Below the pieces are notes generated by a model. The model made no database searches. It worked only from the letters and a program-made list of their open reading frames with translations, and had not been told where the DNA came from. A stretch of 64,000 bases of DNA from Natronoflexus pectinivorans (GTDB lineage Bacteria > Bacteroidota > Bacteroidia > Bacteroidales > Marinilabiliaceae). The position numbers and the translations under genes are program-made. Every line of letters starts with the position of its first letter. Position 1 is the stretch's first letter. Positions 18,453 through 25,848 of this stretch are shown piece by piece. Location of the stretch: NCBI RefSeq assembly GCF_004345615.1, contig NZ_SLWK01000014.1, forward strand, positions 1 through 64,000, given 5' to 3'.

Positions 18453-19091
18453 ATGATATATACCAACGAACTAAAATTCAAGTATCCGAAAGAGAATACG
18501 CTGTCATTTAAAGACATTTCACTGTTGGCCGGACAGCAGACCCTGATAAAAGGAGTTTCCGGCTCAGGAAAAACAACCCTCCTGCACTTGTTATCGGGTG
18601 TATTGACACCCGAATCAGGTTCAATCATCATCAATGATATCCATCTGGAGCAGCTTTCTAATCAGCAAAAGGATAGGTTCAGAGCCAAAAACATTGGAAT
18701 CATATTCCAAAGAAATTTGTTTATAAAATCGCTCAGCATGTTGGAGAACATGCTTCTGGCTCAACGCATTGCCGGCAATAATACTGACAAGGAAATACTT
18801 GAAGAGATTCTTCGTGAGCTTGATATCAGCAACCTTTCAGGAAAAATACCACATCACTTGAGTCAGGGAGAACAACAACGCTTCTCAATTGCTCGTGCAC
18901 TGGTTAACCGACCTAAAGTCATTCTTGCAGATGAGCCAACCTCAAGCCTTGATGATGTCAATTGCGTTAAATTCACAGAACTTCTGAAAGAAGTCTGTGA
19001 AAAATTCCGCGTCACTCTTGTAATTGCCACACACGACTCAAGGTTAGAGCAAGCATTTAACCACATCGTTGAATTAAACCATAAAAAATGA
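18453..19091 (+). CDS. LolD/MacB-type ABC transporter ATPase
   Basis: 212-residue ABC ATPase with Walker A GVSGSGKTT, signature LSQGEQQRFSIARAL, Walker B VILADEPTSSLD and H-loop ATHDSR. The short single-domain form and partner type place it with the type VII (LolD/MacB/FtsE) group rather than with ZnuC importers. It overlaps the permease gene by four bases (ATGA). Such systems usually act mechanically on periplasmic or outer-membrane substrates instead of importing ions. In Pseudomonas aeruginosa a zinc-repressed operon (PA4063-PA4066) has a similar ATPase-permease pair. Confidence 0.85.
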   Translation: MIYTNELKFKYPKENTLSFKDISLLAGQQTLIKGVSGSGKTTLLHLLSGVLTPESGSIIINDIHLEQLSNQQKDRFRAKNIGIIFQRNLFIKSLSMLENMLLAQRIAGNNTDKEILEEILRELDISNLSGKIPHHLSQGEQQRFSIARALVNRPKVILADEPTSSLDDVNCVKFTELLKEVCEKFRVTLVIATHDSRLEQAFNHIVELNHKK

Positions 19092-20461
19092 ATCTCATTA
19101 AACTTGCATTGGCGCAACTCACATCAAAACCGCTTCAATCGTCATTAAGCATTGCTCTTTTTGCATTAGGAATGTCGGTTGTTTCTGTTCTGATTCACTT
19201 TGAAAGGCAAGTTCAACAGCAATTTCAAAACAATTTGGCCGGAATAGATTTAGTTGTGGGAGCAAAAGGAAGCCCTATGCAACTGATTCTATCATCGGTG
19301 CTGCATGCCGACAATCCAACGGGAAACATCCCGTTGCACGAAGCTGAAAAAATAACCAATAACCCTATGGTAAAATCAACCATACCAATAGCGTTGGGCG
19401 ATAATTTTATGGGTTACAGAATCGTTGGCACAACTTTGGACTATGCCCTACTTTACAGCGCAGAGTTGCAATCCGGACAATGGTATAAACACTCAATGGA
19501 AGTTGTGTTAGGCTCCGTTGTTGCAGAGAAAGCAGGACTAAAAACCGGAGATGAATTTACCGGCGTTCATGGCTTTATTGAACACGGGCATAGTCACGAT
19601 GACCATCCATATACCGTAAAAGGAATTCTCAAACCAACAGGAACCGTCATCGACCGATTAATACTGACCCCTGTTGAAAGCGTATGGGAAGTTCACGACG
19701 AAACCCACGACGATTGTGAAAATCATCATTGCGAACATCATCATGACCACCATGATTGTGAACATCATGATTGTGACCACCATCATGACCACCGGCATAA
19801 CGAACAAAAGAGTGAAATTGAAATCATTCTGGGAAAAGTTGACAGGCAAGAAGAACTATCGGCTCATGAGCTCAATCTTTATAACCGCCACAGGGGAGAA
19901 CTCAGTATCTCAACCAACACCGGACAAGAAATAACGTCATTACTTGTTTTTTACAACACACCCATGGCTGCCGTAATGCTGCCACGAATGATTAATGATA
20001 ATACGTCAATGCAGGCAGCTTCTCCGGCTATAGAACTAAATCGGCTAATGGGGCTTTTGGGGTATGGCATGAATTTGATTAGAGGTCTGGCATGGATTAT
20101 TACGCTGTTTTCAGGTATCAATATTTTAATTCTGCTATGGAGTAGTTTAAGTCGCGAGATTCATGAACTGGCTCTGTTAAGAACTCTTGGGGCAACTAAA
20201 TCAAAAGCATTTATGCTTTTGATAACCGAGGGTATCGTACTTGCAACTTGCGGATGGACTTTCAATATTATCATTACCAGAATAACAGGCATAATTGTTG
20301 CTGCTAATTCTGACTGGATTTCCATAAATTCATTCCCTCCAATTTTAAAGGAAGAGATTTTAATGTTGGTTTATGCTCTTATAATAGGAATATTCGCAGC
20401 ACTCATTCCTGCTATAAAAGCATACAGAACAGATATTCATTACATGTTGCAAAAGCTATAG
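19088..20461 (+). CDS. FtsX-like ABC permease with His/Cys-rich metal-binding loop
   Basis: 457-residue inner-membrane protein of the MacB/FtsX fold. One helix lies near residues 20-36, followed by a large periplasmic domain, and three helices near 325-350, 375-395 and 425-445. Inside the periplasmic part, residues about 204-238 form an extreme low-complexity run with 16 His and 4 Cys plus many Asp, preceded by a smaller HGHSHDDH cluster near 165. That is a clear zinc- or similar-metal-binding loop. Paired by overlap with the LolD-like ATPase. Transport direction and substrate are not known. The position in a Zur-type operon suggests periplasmic zinc capture or release of zinc-binding proteins. 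Confidence 0.85.
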   Translation: MNLIKLALAQLTSKPLQSSLSIALFALGMSVVSVLIHFERQVQQQFQNNLAGIDLVVGAKGSPMQLILSSVLHADNPTGNIPLHEAEKITNNPMVKSTIPIALGDNFMGYRIVGTTLDYALLYSAELQSGQWYKHSMEVVLGSVVAEKAGLKTGDEFTGVHGFIEHGHSHDDHPYTVKGILKPTGTVIDRLILTPVESVWEVHDETHDDCENHHCEHHHDHHDCEHHDCDHHHDHRHNEQKSEIEIILGKVDRQEELSAHELNLYNRHRGELSISTNTGQEITSLLVFYNTPMAAVMLPRMINDNTSMQAASPAIELNRLMGLLGYGMNLIRGLAWIITLFSGINILILLWSSLSREIHELALLRTLGATKSKAFMLLITEGIVLATCGWTFNIIITRITGIIVAANSDWISINSFPPILKEEILMLVYALIIGIFAALIPAIKAYRTDIHYMLQKL

Positions 20462-20465
20462 ATAA

Positions 20466-20951
20466 ATGAAGATTGTCGTTATCACCGTATTATTACTTGC
20501 GTTGAATTCGACTGCCACACTTATCCATGGGCAGGATATGGCTTATAAGAAAGAAAATCTTTGGGATTTTTTAATGTATGACGTAAGGGTGAGATACGGT
20601 TATGCTGTAAACTATAACGCCTATTTCCCTCGTCCGCGATTTGGCAGAGAATTGAGAACAATGGACGGTGAGTCCGTGACCCTGCAAGGATTTTTCCTGC
20701 CTGTTGATGTCACCGGATCAGCTTTCGTTTTATCATACTATCCCATGAACATGTGCTTTTTTTGCGGGGATGCAGGCATTGAAACCATCGTAGAAATCAT
20801 TCCAAAACAGGATCACGTTAGGCGATTCCAACGGCTCCGTACAGATAATTACATAAAAATCAAGGGAACATTAAAGTTGAACCAGAACAACTATAATCAC
20901 CTGATTTATATAATTACTGACGCAGAGCTGGTGGAAATTCTCAAACACTGA
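20466..20951 (+). CDS. Secreted DUF3299-like protein of the zinc operon
   Basis: 161 residues with an N-terminal signal peptide (cleavage probably near LIHGQ). The core contains GESVTLQGFFLPVD and the motif YYPMNMCFFCGDAGIE, whose CxxC could bind metal or be redox-active. This layout resembles DUF3299 proteins, which accompany LolD/FtsX-like zinc-repressed transporters in Proteobacteria (PA4066 is the example I recall). It starts 4 bases after the permease stop, so it belongs to the same operon. Biochemical function is not established; a periplasmic accessory that hands metal to or from the ABC pair is a guess. Confidence 0.72.
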   Translation: MKIVVITVLLLALNSTATLIHGQDMAYKKENLWDFLMYDVRVRYGYAVNYNAYFPRPRFGRELRTMDGESVTLQGFFLPVDVTGSAFVLSYYPMNMCFFCGDAGIETIVEIIPKQDHVRRFQRLRTDNYIKIKGTLKLNQNNYNHLIYIITDAELVEILKH

Positions 20952-20969
20952 ATTAATTGCTACCCTACC

Positions 20970-21488
20970 CTACTTTATCTCAACCAGCACTGCTCCCTTT
21001 GCCACATTCTCATCTTTTGCAATGTTTATCTTCACTACCTGTCCCGAAACTGTTGATAAAATACTGTTCTGCATTTTCATGGCTTCGAGAATCAACAGAG
21101 GTTCTCCCTGCTGAACTTGCTGACCGGGCTCTACAAGGATGTCAAGAACTTTACCGGGCATAGGAGAGGTAATGGGCTCGCTGCCACCACCCGGGTTTAG
21201 CGTAGCCAAAAGCTTGTTCCGATTAAGTGAAAATGGCGTTTCAACAGCAAAAGTGTAGCTTACACCGTTTACCAGAACTTCGTAATGATTCTGCCGGCGT
21301 GATACGATCTCAACCGGATATCGCACCCCATTGCACGAGAGGATTGTAAAACCATCAGGTTCTTCAATGAGTTCTACAACCAATTTCTCCTTTTTATAAT
21401 TATACTCGTAACGATTTTTGACTGTAAAGCTGTATCGTTCTTTATTTTTACCTGTTGCAATCAGTCTTTTGGAATTTGTTGTCTTCAT
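20970..21488 (-). CDS. Biotin carboxyl carrier subunit of acyl-CoA carboxylase
   Basis: 172-residue carrier. The C-terminal 75 residues are a biotinyl domain with the biotinylation motif EAMKM and acceptor Lys138, flanked by ITSPMPGKVLDILVEPGQQV. The N-terminal part is a beta-rich domain that links to the other subunits, as in propionyl/methylmalonyl-CoA carboxylase carriers. Last gene of a minus-strand operon after the carboxyltransferase and biotin carboxylase genes. It faces the zinc operon tail to tail with only 18 bases between the stops and no obvious terminator. Confidence 0.9.
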   Translation of the reverse strand: MKTTNSKRLIATGKNKERYSFTVKNRYEYNYKKEKLVVELIEEPDGFTILSCNGVRYPVEIVSRRQNHYEVLVNGVSYTFAVETPFSLNRNKLLATLNPGGGSEPITSPMPGKVLDILVEPGQQVQQGEPLLILEAMKMQNSILSTVSGQVVKINIAKDENVAKGAVLVEIK

Positions 21489-21499
21489 TTCCCGTAAAA

Positions 21500-22993
21500 C
21501 TATAAGTTTCTAATTCGTTTTTTTAGCACCCATGGATCAATCTGAACTTCGTCAGAAGTTATGGGAGTGGTATTGTGCGTTTGGGCATAAACCGACAACA
21601 ACGCAGCCAGAAATTCTTCCTGAGGCTCACGGTGCACGGGCGAGTCCATGGCCGTCTCAACAAAAGAGGTATCAAAATATCCCGAACGAAACAACGGATT
21701 ACTTAAAACAGCTTTGCAAAAAGGAATGGTAGTTTTTACCCCTTTCACATGAAACTGCCGCAAAGCTTTCATGGTCTTTTCAATAACTTCTGCACGCGAG
21801 TTGCCATGAACAATGAGTTTGGCCACCATAGAATCAAAAAACGGGGTAATTTCTGAGCCAGGACGCACCCCAGTATCAATGCGAATATTATTTCCCTGCG
21901 GCAAACGAATGCCACGGATGATGCCCATAGACGGAACAAATCCTGACTGCACATCCTCAGCATTGATTCGGCATTCGATGGACCACCCTTTAAATTCAAC
22001 TTCTGACTGTTTCACCGGCAGTTTAGCTCCGGATGCTATCAATATCTGAAACTCAACCAAATCAAGCCCTGTAATCATCTCTGTTACCGGGTGCTCCACC
22101 TGCAAACGAGTATTCATCTCCATGAAATAATACTCCCCATTTTTATCAAGCAAAAACTCCACAGTACCAAGACTTTTGTATTTTATCGATTTAGCCAAAG
22201 CCACCGCTGCTGAAGTCATTTTTTTTCGCAAGCGACCATCAAGCGCAGGTGATGGCGCTTCTTCAAGCAGCTTTTGATGCTTACGCTGCACCGAACATTC
22301 GCGCTCGCCCAAATGAATCACGCTGCCATGATTATCAGCAACAATCTGAACTTCTATATGTTTGGGATTCTCAATGTATTTCTCAATATAAACCGATGAA
22401 TTTCCAAATGCATTGAGCGCCTCAGAAGTGGCCTGGGAGAACATCAACTGCATATCCTCCGGAGTTGAAACAATTCTCATGCCTCGTCCTCCTCCCCCGG
22501 CAGTTGCCTTTATGATAACAGGATAACCAATTTTTTCGGCCAGAACTTTGGCATCATCAACCTTTTCAATAGGTGATTTACTGCCACCAGGCACATTCAC
22601 GCCACTGTTCATAGCATATGCACGAGCCTTAATTTTGTCACCCATGGCATCAATCACCTCAGCCGGAGGCCCGATGAAAATGACTCCCGACTTTTTACAA
22701 GCAGACGCAAAATCTGCGTTTTCAGATAAGAAACCATATCCGGGATGAATGGCTTCAACCCCATTGTCAACGGCCAATTTAACAAGCGCATTAATATCTA
22801 AGAATTCAGAAACAGACAATTCTGTATCTGGAAAATCCAGCACAACATCGGCAGCTGTTAAATATAGAGCATCAGGCTCTTTCTTCGTCCTGACGGCATA
22901 AACAATAACTCCCATCCGGCGCGCCGTTCGTGCTATGCGAATGGCTATTTCTCCGCGGTTGGCTATTAAAAGTGATTTTATCATATTTTTCAA
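21500..22993 (-). CDS. accC: Biotin carboxylase subunit of acyl-CoA carboxylase
   Basis: ATP-grasp enzyme that carboxylates biotin. The 497-residue protein shows the N-terminal SLLIANRGEIAIRI, the glycine-rich ATP loop KATAGGGGRGMRIV, and the catalytic MEMNTRLQVEHPVTE region. The family usually ends near residue 450. The 45-residue tail (HREPQEEFLAALL...) is typical of separate-subunit propionyl-CoA carboxylases. Start at MKNM is chosen by position; MIKSLLIANRGE three codons later is equally possible. It lies 11 bases before the carrier gene and 150 bases after the carboxyltransferase gene, separated from it by a tandem repeat. Confidence 0.92.
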   Translation of the reverse strand: MKNMIKSLLIANRGEIAIRIARTARRMGVIVYAVRTKKEPDALYLTAADVVLDFPDTELSVSEFLDINALVKLAVDNGVEAIHPGYGFLSENADFASACKKSGVIFIGPPAEVIDAMGDKIKARAYAMNSGVNVPGGSKSPIEKVDDAKVLAEKIGYPVIIKATAGGGGRGMRIVSTPEDMQLMFSQATSEALNAFGNSSVYIEKYIENPKHIEVQIVADNHGSVIHLGERECSVQRKHQKLLEEAPSPALDGRLRKKMTSAAVALAKSIKYKSLGTVEFLLDKNGEYYFMEMNTRLQVEHPVTEMITGLDLVEFQILIASGAKLPVKQSEVEFKGWSIECRINAEDVQSGFVPSMGIIRGIRLPQGNNIRIDTGVRPGSEITPFFDSMVAKLIVHGNSRAEVIEKTMKALRQFHVKGVKTTIPFCKAVLSNPLFRSGYFDTSFVETAMDSPVHREPQEEFLAALLSVYAQTHNTTPITSDEVQIDPWVLKKRIRNL

Positions 22994-22997
22994 TTAA

Positions 22998-23109
22998 CAG
23001 TGAGCAGTTATCAGTGAGCAATTATCAGTGAGCAATTATCAGTGAGCAGTTATCAGTGAGCAGTTATCAGTGAGCAATTATCAGTGAGCAGTTATCAGTG
23101 AACAATTAC
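22998..23109. repeat. Eight tandem copies of a 14-bp repeat
   Basis: The unit is CAGTGAGCAGTTAT, varying mainly G/A at position 10. Eight head-to-tail copies fill the spacer inside the carboxylase operon, followed by related but degenerate TGGTAACTGACAACTG units to about 23143. The units are uninterrupted, so it is not a CRISPR. Related sequence occurs in riboswitch 2 (12540-12595). Confidence 0.95.
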
Positions 23110-23143
23110 TGGTAACTGACAACTGAACACTGGTAACTGACAA

Positions 23144-24685
23144 CTACAAAGGTGTATTTCCATGTTTACGTCCGGGCAGGCTCACCGACTTCTTCTCCAA
23201 TATTTTAAGAGCCCTGTAAATTTTTGTGCGCGTTAAAGCCGGATCAATGACTTCATCAATAAAACCTTTCTCGTCGGCTATGTATGGATTGGCAATTTCA
23301 TCACGATACTTCTTCACCAACTCCTTTTTTAGAGTTACCGGATCCTCCGATTCAGCCAGTTCCTTGCGATTGACTATCGCAATAGCTCCCTCGGGACCCA
23401 TCACGGCAATTTCTGCCGAAGGCCAGGCAAAATTAAAGTCGCCGCCAATGCCCTTACTATTCATAACAATATAGGCCCCTCCATATGATTTGCGAAGAAT
23501 AACCGTAATTTTGGGAACCGTAGCCCGAGTGTAAGCATACAGCAGTTTGGCTCCATGACGAATGATGCCATCATGTTCCTGATCGGTACCGGGTAGAAAC
23601 CCCGGAACATCTTCAAGTGTTATGATGGGGATATTATAGCTGTCGCAAAAATTAATAAACCTGGCGCCTTTAACCGAGGCATCGATATCCAGAGCTCCGG
23701 CCAGCACATTGGGTTGGTTGGCCACAAGGGCAACAACAAACCCACCCAGTCGCGCAAAACCAACCACCATGTTTGGTGCGTAGTTTTCAGCCACTTCAAA
23801 AAAAGTGTCCTTATCAAAAACAAGATTTACCACATCCCGCACATCATATGGTTTATCCGGGTCGTCGGGTACAATGCTCCTAAGCAACTCTTCGGAACGA
23901 TCCACGGGATCGTCGGTATTCACAAATGGCGGATTTTCAATATTATTGGATGGAAGGTAAGAGAGTAACATTTTGATACCCGCGATGGTATTCTCATCAT
24001 CGTTATATACAAAATGTGCCACGCCCGATTTAGATGAATGAACACGTGCACCGCCCAGTTCGTCGGGTGTTACCTGCTCATTAAGAACCTGCTTCACCAC
24101 ATCGGGACCGGTTACAAACATGTAACCGGTTGAGGATGTCATAAAAATAAAATCGGTGAGAGCAGGTGAATAAACGGCTCCACCGGCCGCAGGACCCATT
24201 ATGGCAGATAATTGCGGCACCACACCCGATGAGAGCACATTTCGTCTAAAAATATGTGCATAACCTGCAAGACTGGCCACCCCTTCCTGAATGCGGGCTC
24301 CTCCCGAATCTATCAGCCCGATAACAGGAGTTCCGGTCTTTAAGGCAATATCCTGAATTTTTACAATTTTCGCAGCATGAGCCGAACCAAGCGATCCCCC
24401 CAACACATTAAAATCCTGTGCAAATGCACAAACCTGACGACCGTTAATTGTCCCAAACCCGGCAATCACTCCATCACCCATTGATTTTGAAGATTTGCCG
24501 AACGACACATTGGCAGGAGGGACAAAAGCATCCATCTCTTCAAAGGAACCTTTATCGAAAAGCAACAGAATTCGCTCCCGCGCCGTTAGCTTTCCTTTTT
24601 TGTGTTGCTTATCAAAGTACGTTTTATCATACTGGTTATTAAGCAATTCATTTCTTTCCTGAAATTTATCGAAGGATCTTCCCAT
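23144..24685 (-). CDS. Acyl-CoA carboxylase carboxyltransferase (propionyl/methylmalonyl type)
   Basis: 513-residue crotonase-fold carboxyltransferase that moves the carboxyl group from biotin to acyl-CoA, or in reverse for methylmalonyl-CoA decarboxylase. It contains the two acyl-CoA-binding regions: GTPVIGLIDSGGARIQEG in the N-terminal half, and YAYTRATVPKITVILRKSYGGAY in the C-terminal half. The sequence ends in the usual RKHGNTPL tail. With the following biotin carboxylase and carrier genes it makes a complete heteromeric enzyme, probably for the succinate-propionate route, which also needs the B12-dependent methylmalonyl-CoA mutase. The mutase is not in this window. Confidence 0.92.
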   Translation of the reverse strand: MGRSFDKFQERNELLNNQYDKTYFDKQHKKGKLTARERILLLFDKGSFEEMDAFVPPANVSFGKSSKSMGDGVIAGFGTINGRQVCAFAQDFNVLGGSLGSAHAAKIVKIQDIALKTGTPVIGLIDSGGARIQEGVASLAGYAHIFRRNVLSSGVVPQLSAIMGPAAGGAVYSPALTDFIFMTSSTGYMFVTGPDVVKQVLNEQVTPDELGGARVHSSKSGVAHFVYNDDENTIAGIKMLLSYLPSNNIENPPFVNTDDPVDRSEELLRSIVPDDPDKPYDVRDVVNLVFDKDTFFEVAENYAPNMVVGFARLGGFVVALVANQPNVLAGALDIDASVKGARFINFCDSYNIPIITLEDVPGFLPGTDQEHDGIIRHGAKLLYAYTRATVPKITVILRKSYGGAYIVMNSKGIGGDFNFAWPSAEIAVMGPEGAIAIVNRKELAESEDPVTLKKELVKKYRDEIANPYIADEKGFIDEVIDPALTRTKIYRALKILEKKSVSLPGRKHGNTPL

Positions 24686-24888
24686 ATGAAATAAAATAGT
24701 TAAAGTAGAATAAGTGAAAAGTGTGTGATTATTGTCTTAAATAAATAGTTTATGGGGAAATGTTGCTCAATCCACTAATTGAGCATAAACAAGAGCAATA
24801 ATATTGGTGCATTTATAAACTGGCGGACTATCAATAGCCTCGGATATCAAGCCACAGTTTTTCAAATAAGTTAACCCGTTATATTGAG
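24686..24888. other. Gene-free segment upstream of the carboxyltransferase gene
   Basis: About 200 bases with no protein-like frame on either strand. It should hold the promoter of the carboxylase operon, but I see no TAnnTTTG match placed convincingly. It continues from the decayed metE-like region on the same strand. Confidence 0.35.
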
Positions 24889-25173
24889 TCAGCATAGAAA
24901 TGGACATAACCAGATTGACAATTTTAATAGAACATTAAAGAGCATTTTTTGTAAACCAATGAACTGAGAAATTGTTCGCATGAAACAATTCCTTAATCCT
25001 TTAAACAGTGAGGAGTGCTGTAGAAGAGATAATCCGAAATTAATTCTGTTTGGATACTTCGGGTTATAACAACCTAGGATTTCTAAACCCAGGATTGAAG
25101 CGAAAAAAGCAACAAAACTTTTAAACTTGTAGCGGCTACCAATGCGCGGATAGCCCAAATTGTGTGTTTGCAT
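24889..25173 (-). pseudogene. metE: Truncated metE start (B12-independent methionine synthase relic)
   Basis: The first codons read MQTHNLGYPRIGSR, which matches the highly conserved N-terminus of MetE (the xxHNLGYPRIG motif). After about residue 18 the similarity ends. The remaining 76 codons stay open by chance and look like translated AT-rich non-coding DNA. Full MetE is about 750-770 residues, so more than 95% is missing. The frame starts at the expected distance behind a cobalamin riboswitch on the same strand, and metE is a classical target of that riboswitch. I infer a deletion that left the regulatory leader and start codon behind. Confidence 0.7.
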
Positions 25174-25179
25174 TTTTAA

Positions 25180-25210
25180 AACTTTTAAGTGAATTGATTA
25201 CTTAAAAGTT
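25180..25210 (-). promoter_or_regulatory. Hairpin next to the metE-like start codon
   Basis: AACTTTTAAGT and ACTTAAAAGTT form an 11-bp stem with a 9-base loop. It ends 7 bases before the ATG at 25173, over the ribosome landing zone, so it could be the riboswitch expression platform acting on translation. It lacks a proper T-tract. Confidence 0.5.
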
Positions 25211-25324
25211 CTTTGCAGAACTTCACTGATACTCTCAAGAAAAAACAGGAATTCCCAGATAGATAGAAAATGCCAAACAAAAGGCACAAGATAACTTTCT
25301 GACATGGCTTTTTTCGCGAAAGCA

Positions 25325-25505
25325 TCGTCAATCCTAATATGGCAGGTCTCCTGGCTTGTGTCATTTTGGCCATCCTTCCCATCCTGCTAAACAGAACAGT
25401 GGATATTAACTGGCAAAAACTTTGTGCGACACTTACAGTTGCGCGACAGCCCGTGATTTTCACACGGTTCCCTATTAATCCGGTTATTAAATAGAATCCG
25501 GAACC
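25325..25505 (-). promoter_or_regulatory. Cobalamin riboswitch 3 (ahead of metE relic)
   Basis: Read on the minus strand: ATTAATAGGGAACCGTGTGA, AAATCACGGGCTGTCGCGC and AACTGTAAGTGTCG for the core (about 25425-25480), then ATGGGAAGGATGGCC, and the B12 box AAGCCAGGAGACCTGCC (25341-25357). All diagnostic blocks are present, so the aptamer looks intact although its target gene is not. Confidence 0.9.
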
Positions 25506-25544
25506 ATAAAGGAAAATGAAATATGAAAGAACTTTTGATGGGGG

Positions 25545-25552
25545 CAAATATA
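25545..25552 (-). promoter_or_regulatory. -7 box for riboswitch 3
   Basis: TATATTTG on the minus strand, a perfect TAnnTTTG, about 45 bases upstream of the riboswitch core. A TTG lies 22 bases further upstream (25575-25577 on the plus strand as CAA). Confidence 0.5.
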
Positions 25553-25848
25553 GAAAAATAATAGAGACTATAACCAATAAACATGATTATAATAACACAA
25601 CACACCTCCATTGCTTTCTCACCAATAAACATTCATATGATAATTAAAATAATAGACGTCCGGTGAAAAATGAACAAAAACATCAAAATAAACACTAAAT
25701 TTAAACATCCTATACTAAAAGAATCAGCGGAGTTAACCTTGGTTTTGACCCGGCAACAAAGAAGCATCAAATACTCATTTCTTTTGTTGAAATCATATTA
25801 ATGCATTTCAACAATCAACGCAAAGCCCCAAAACCAAACTAATTAAAC

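Noticed and set aside
19674-19934. 86-codon frame of Ile/Met/Thr repeats overlapping the permease
   Set aside because: It is the His-rich coding run read in another frame.
22998-23109. CRISPR array
   Set aside because: Repeats are 14 bases and directly adjoining with no spacers; no cas genes.
24889-25173. Intact small protein gene instead of metE relic
   Set aside because: Only the first ~18 residues resemble a known protein, and the rest reads like translated AT-rich spacer DNA.
25185-25577. 130-codon open frame on the minus strand overlapping riboswitch 3
   Set aside because: It runs straight through the conserved riboswitch core and has no protein-like composition.
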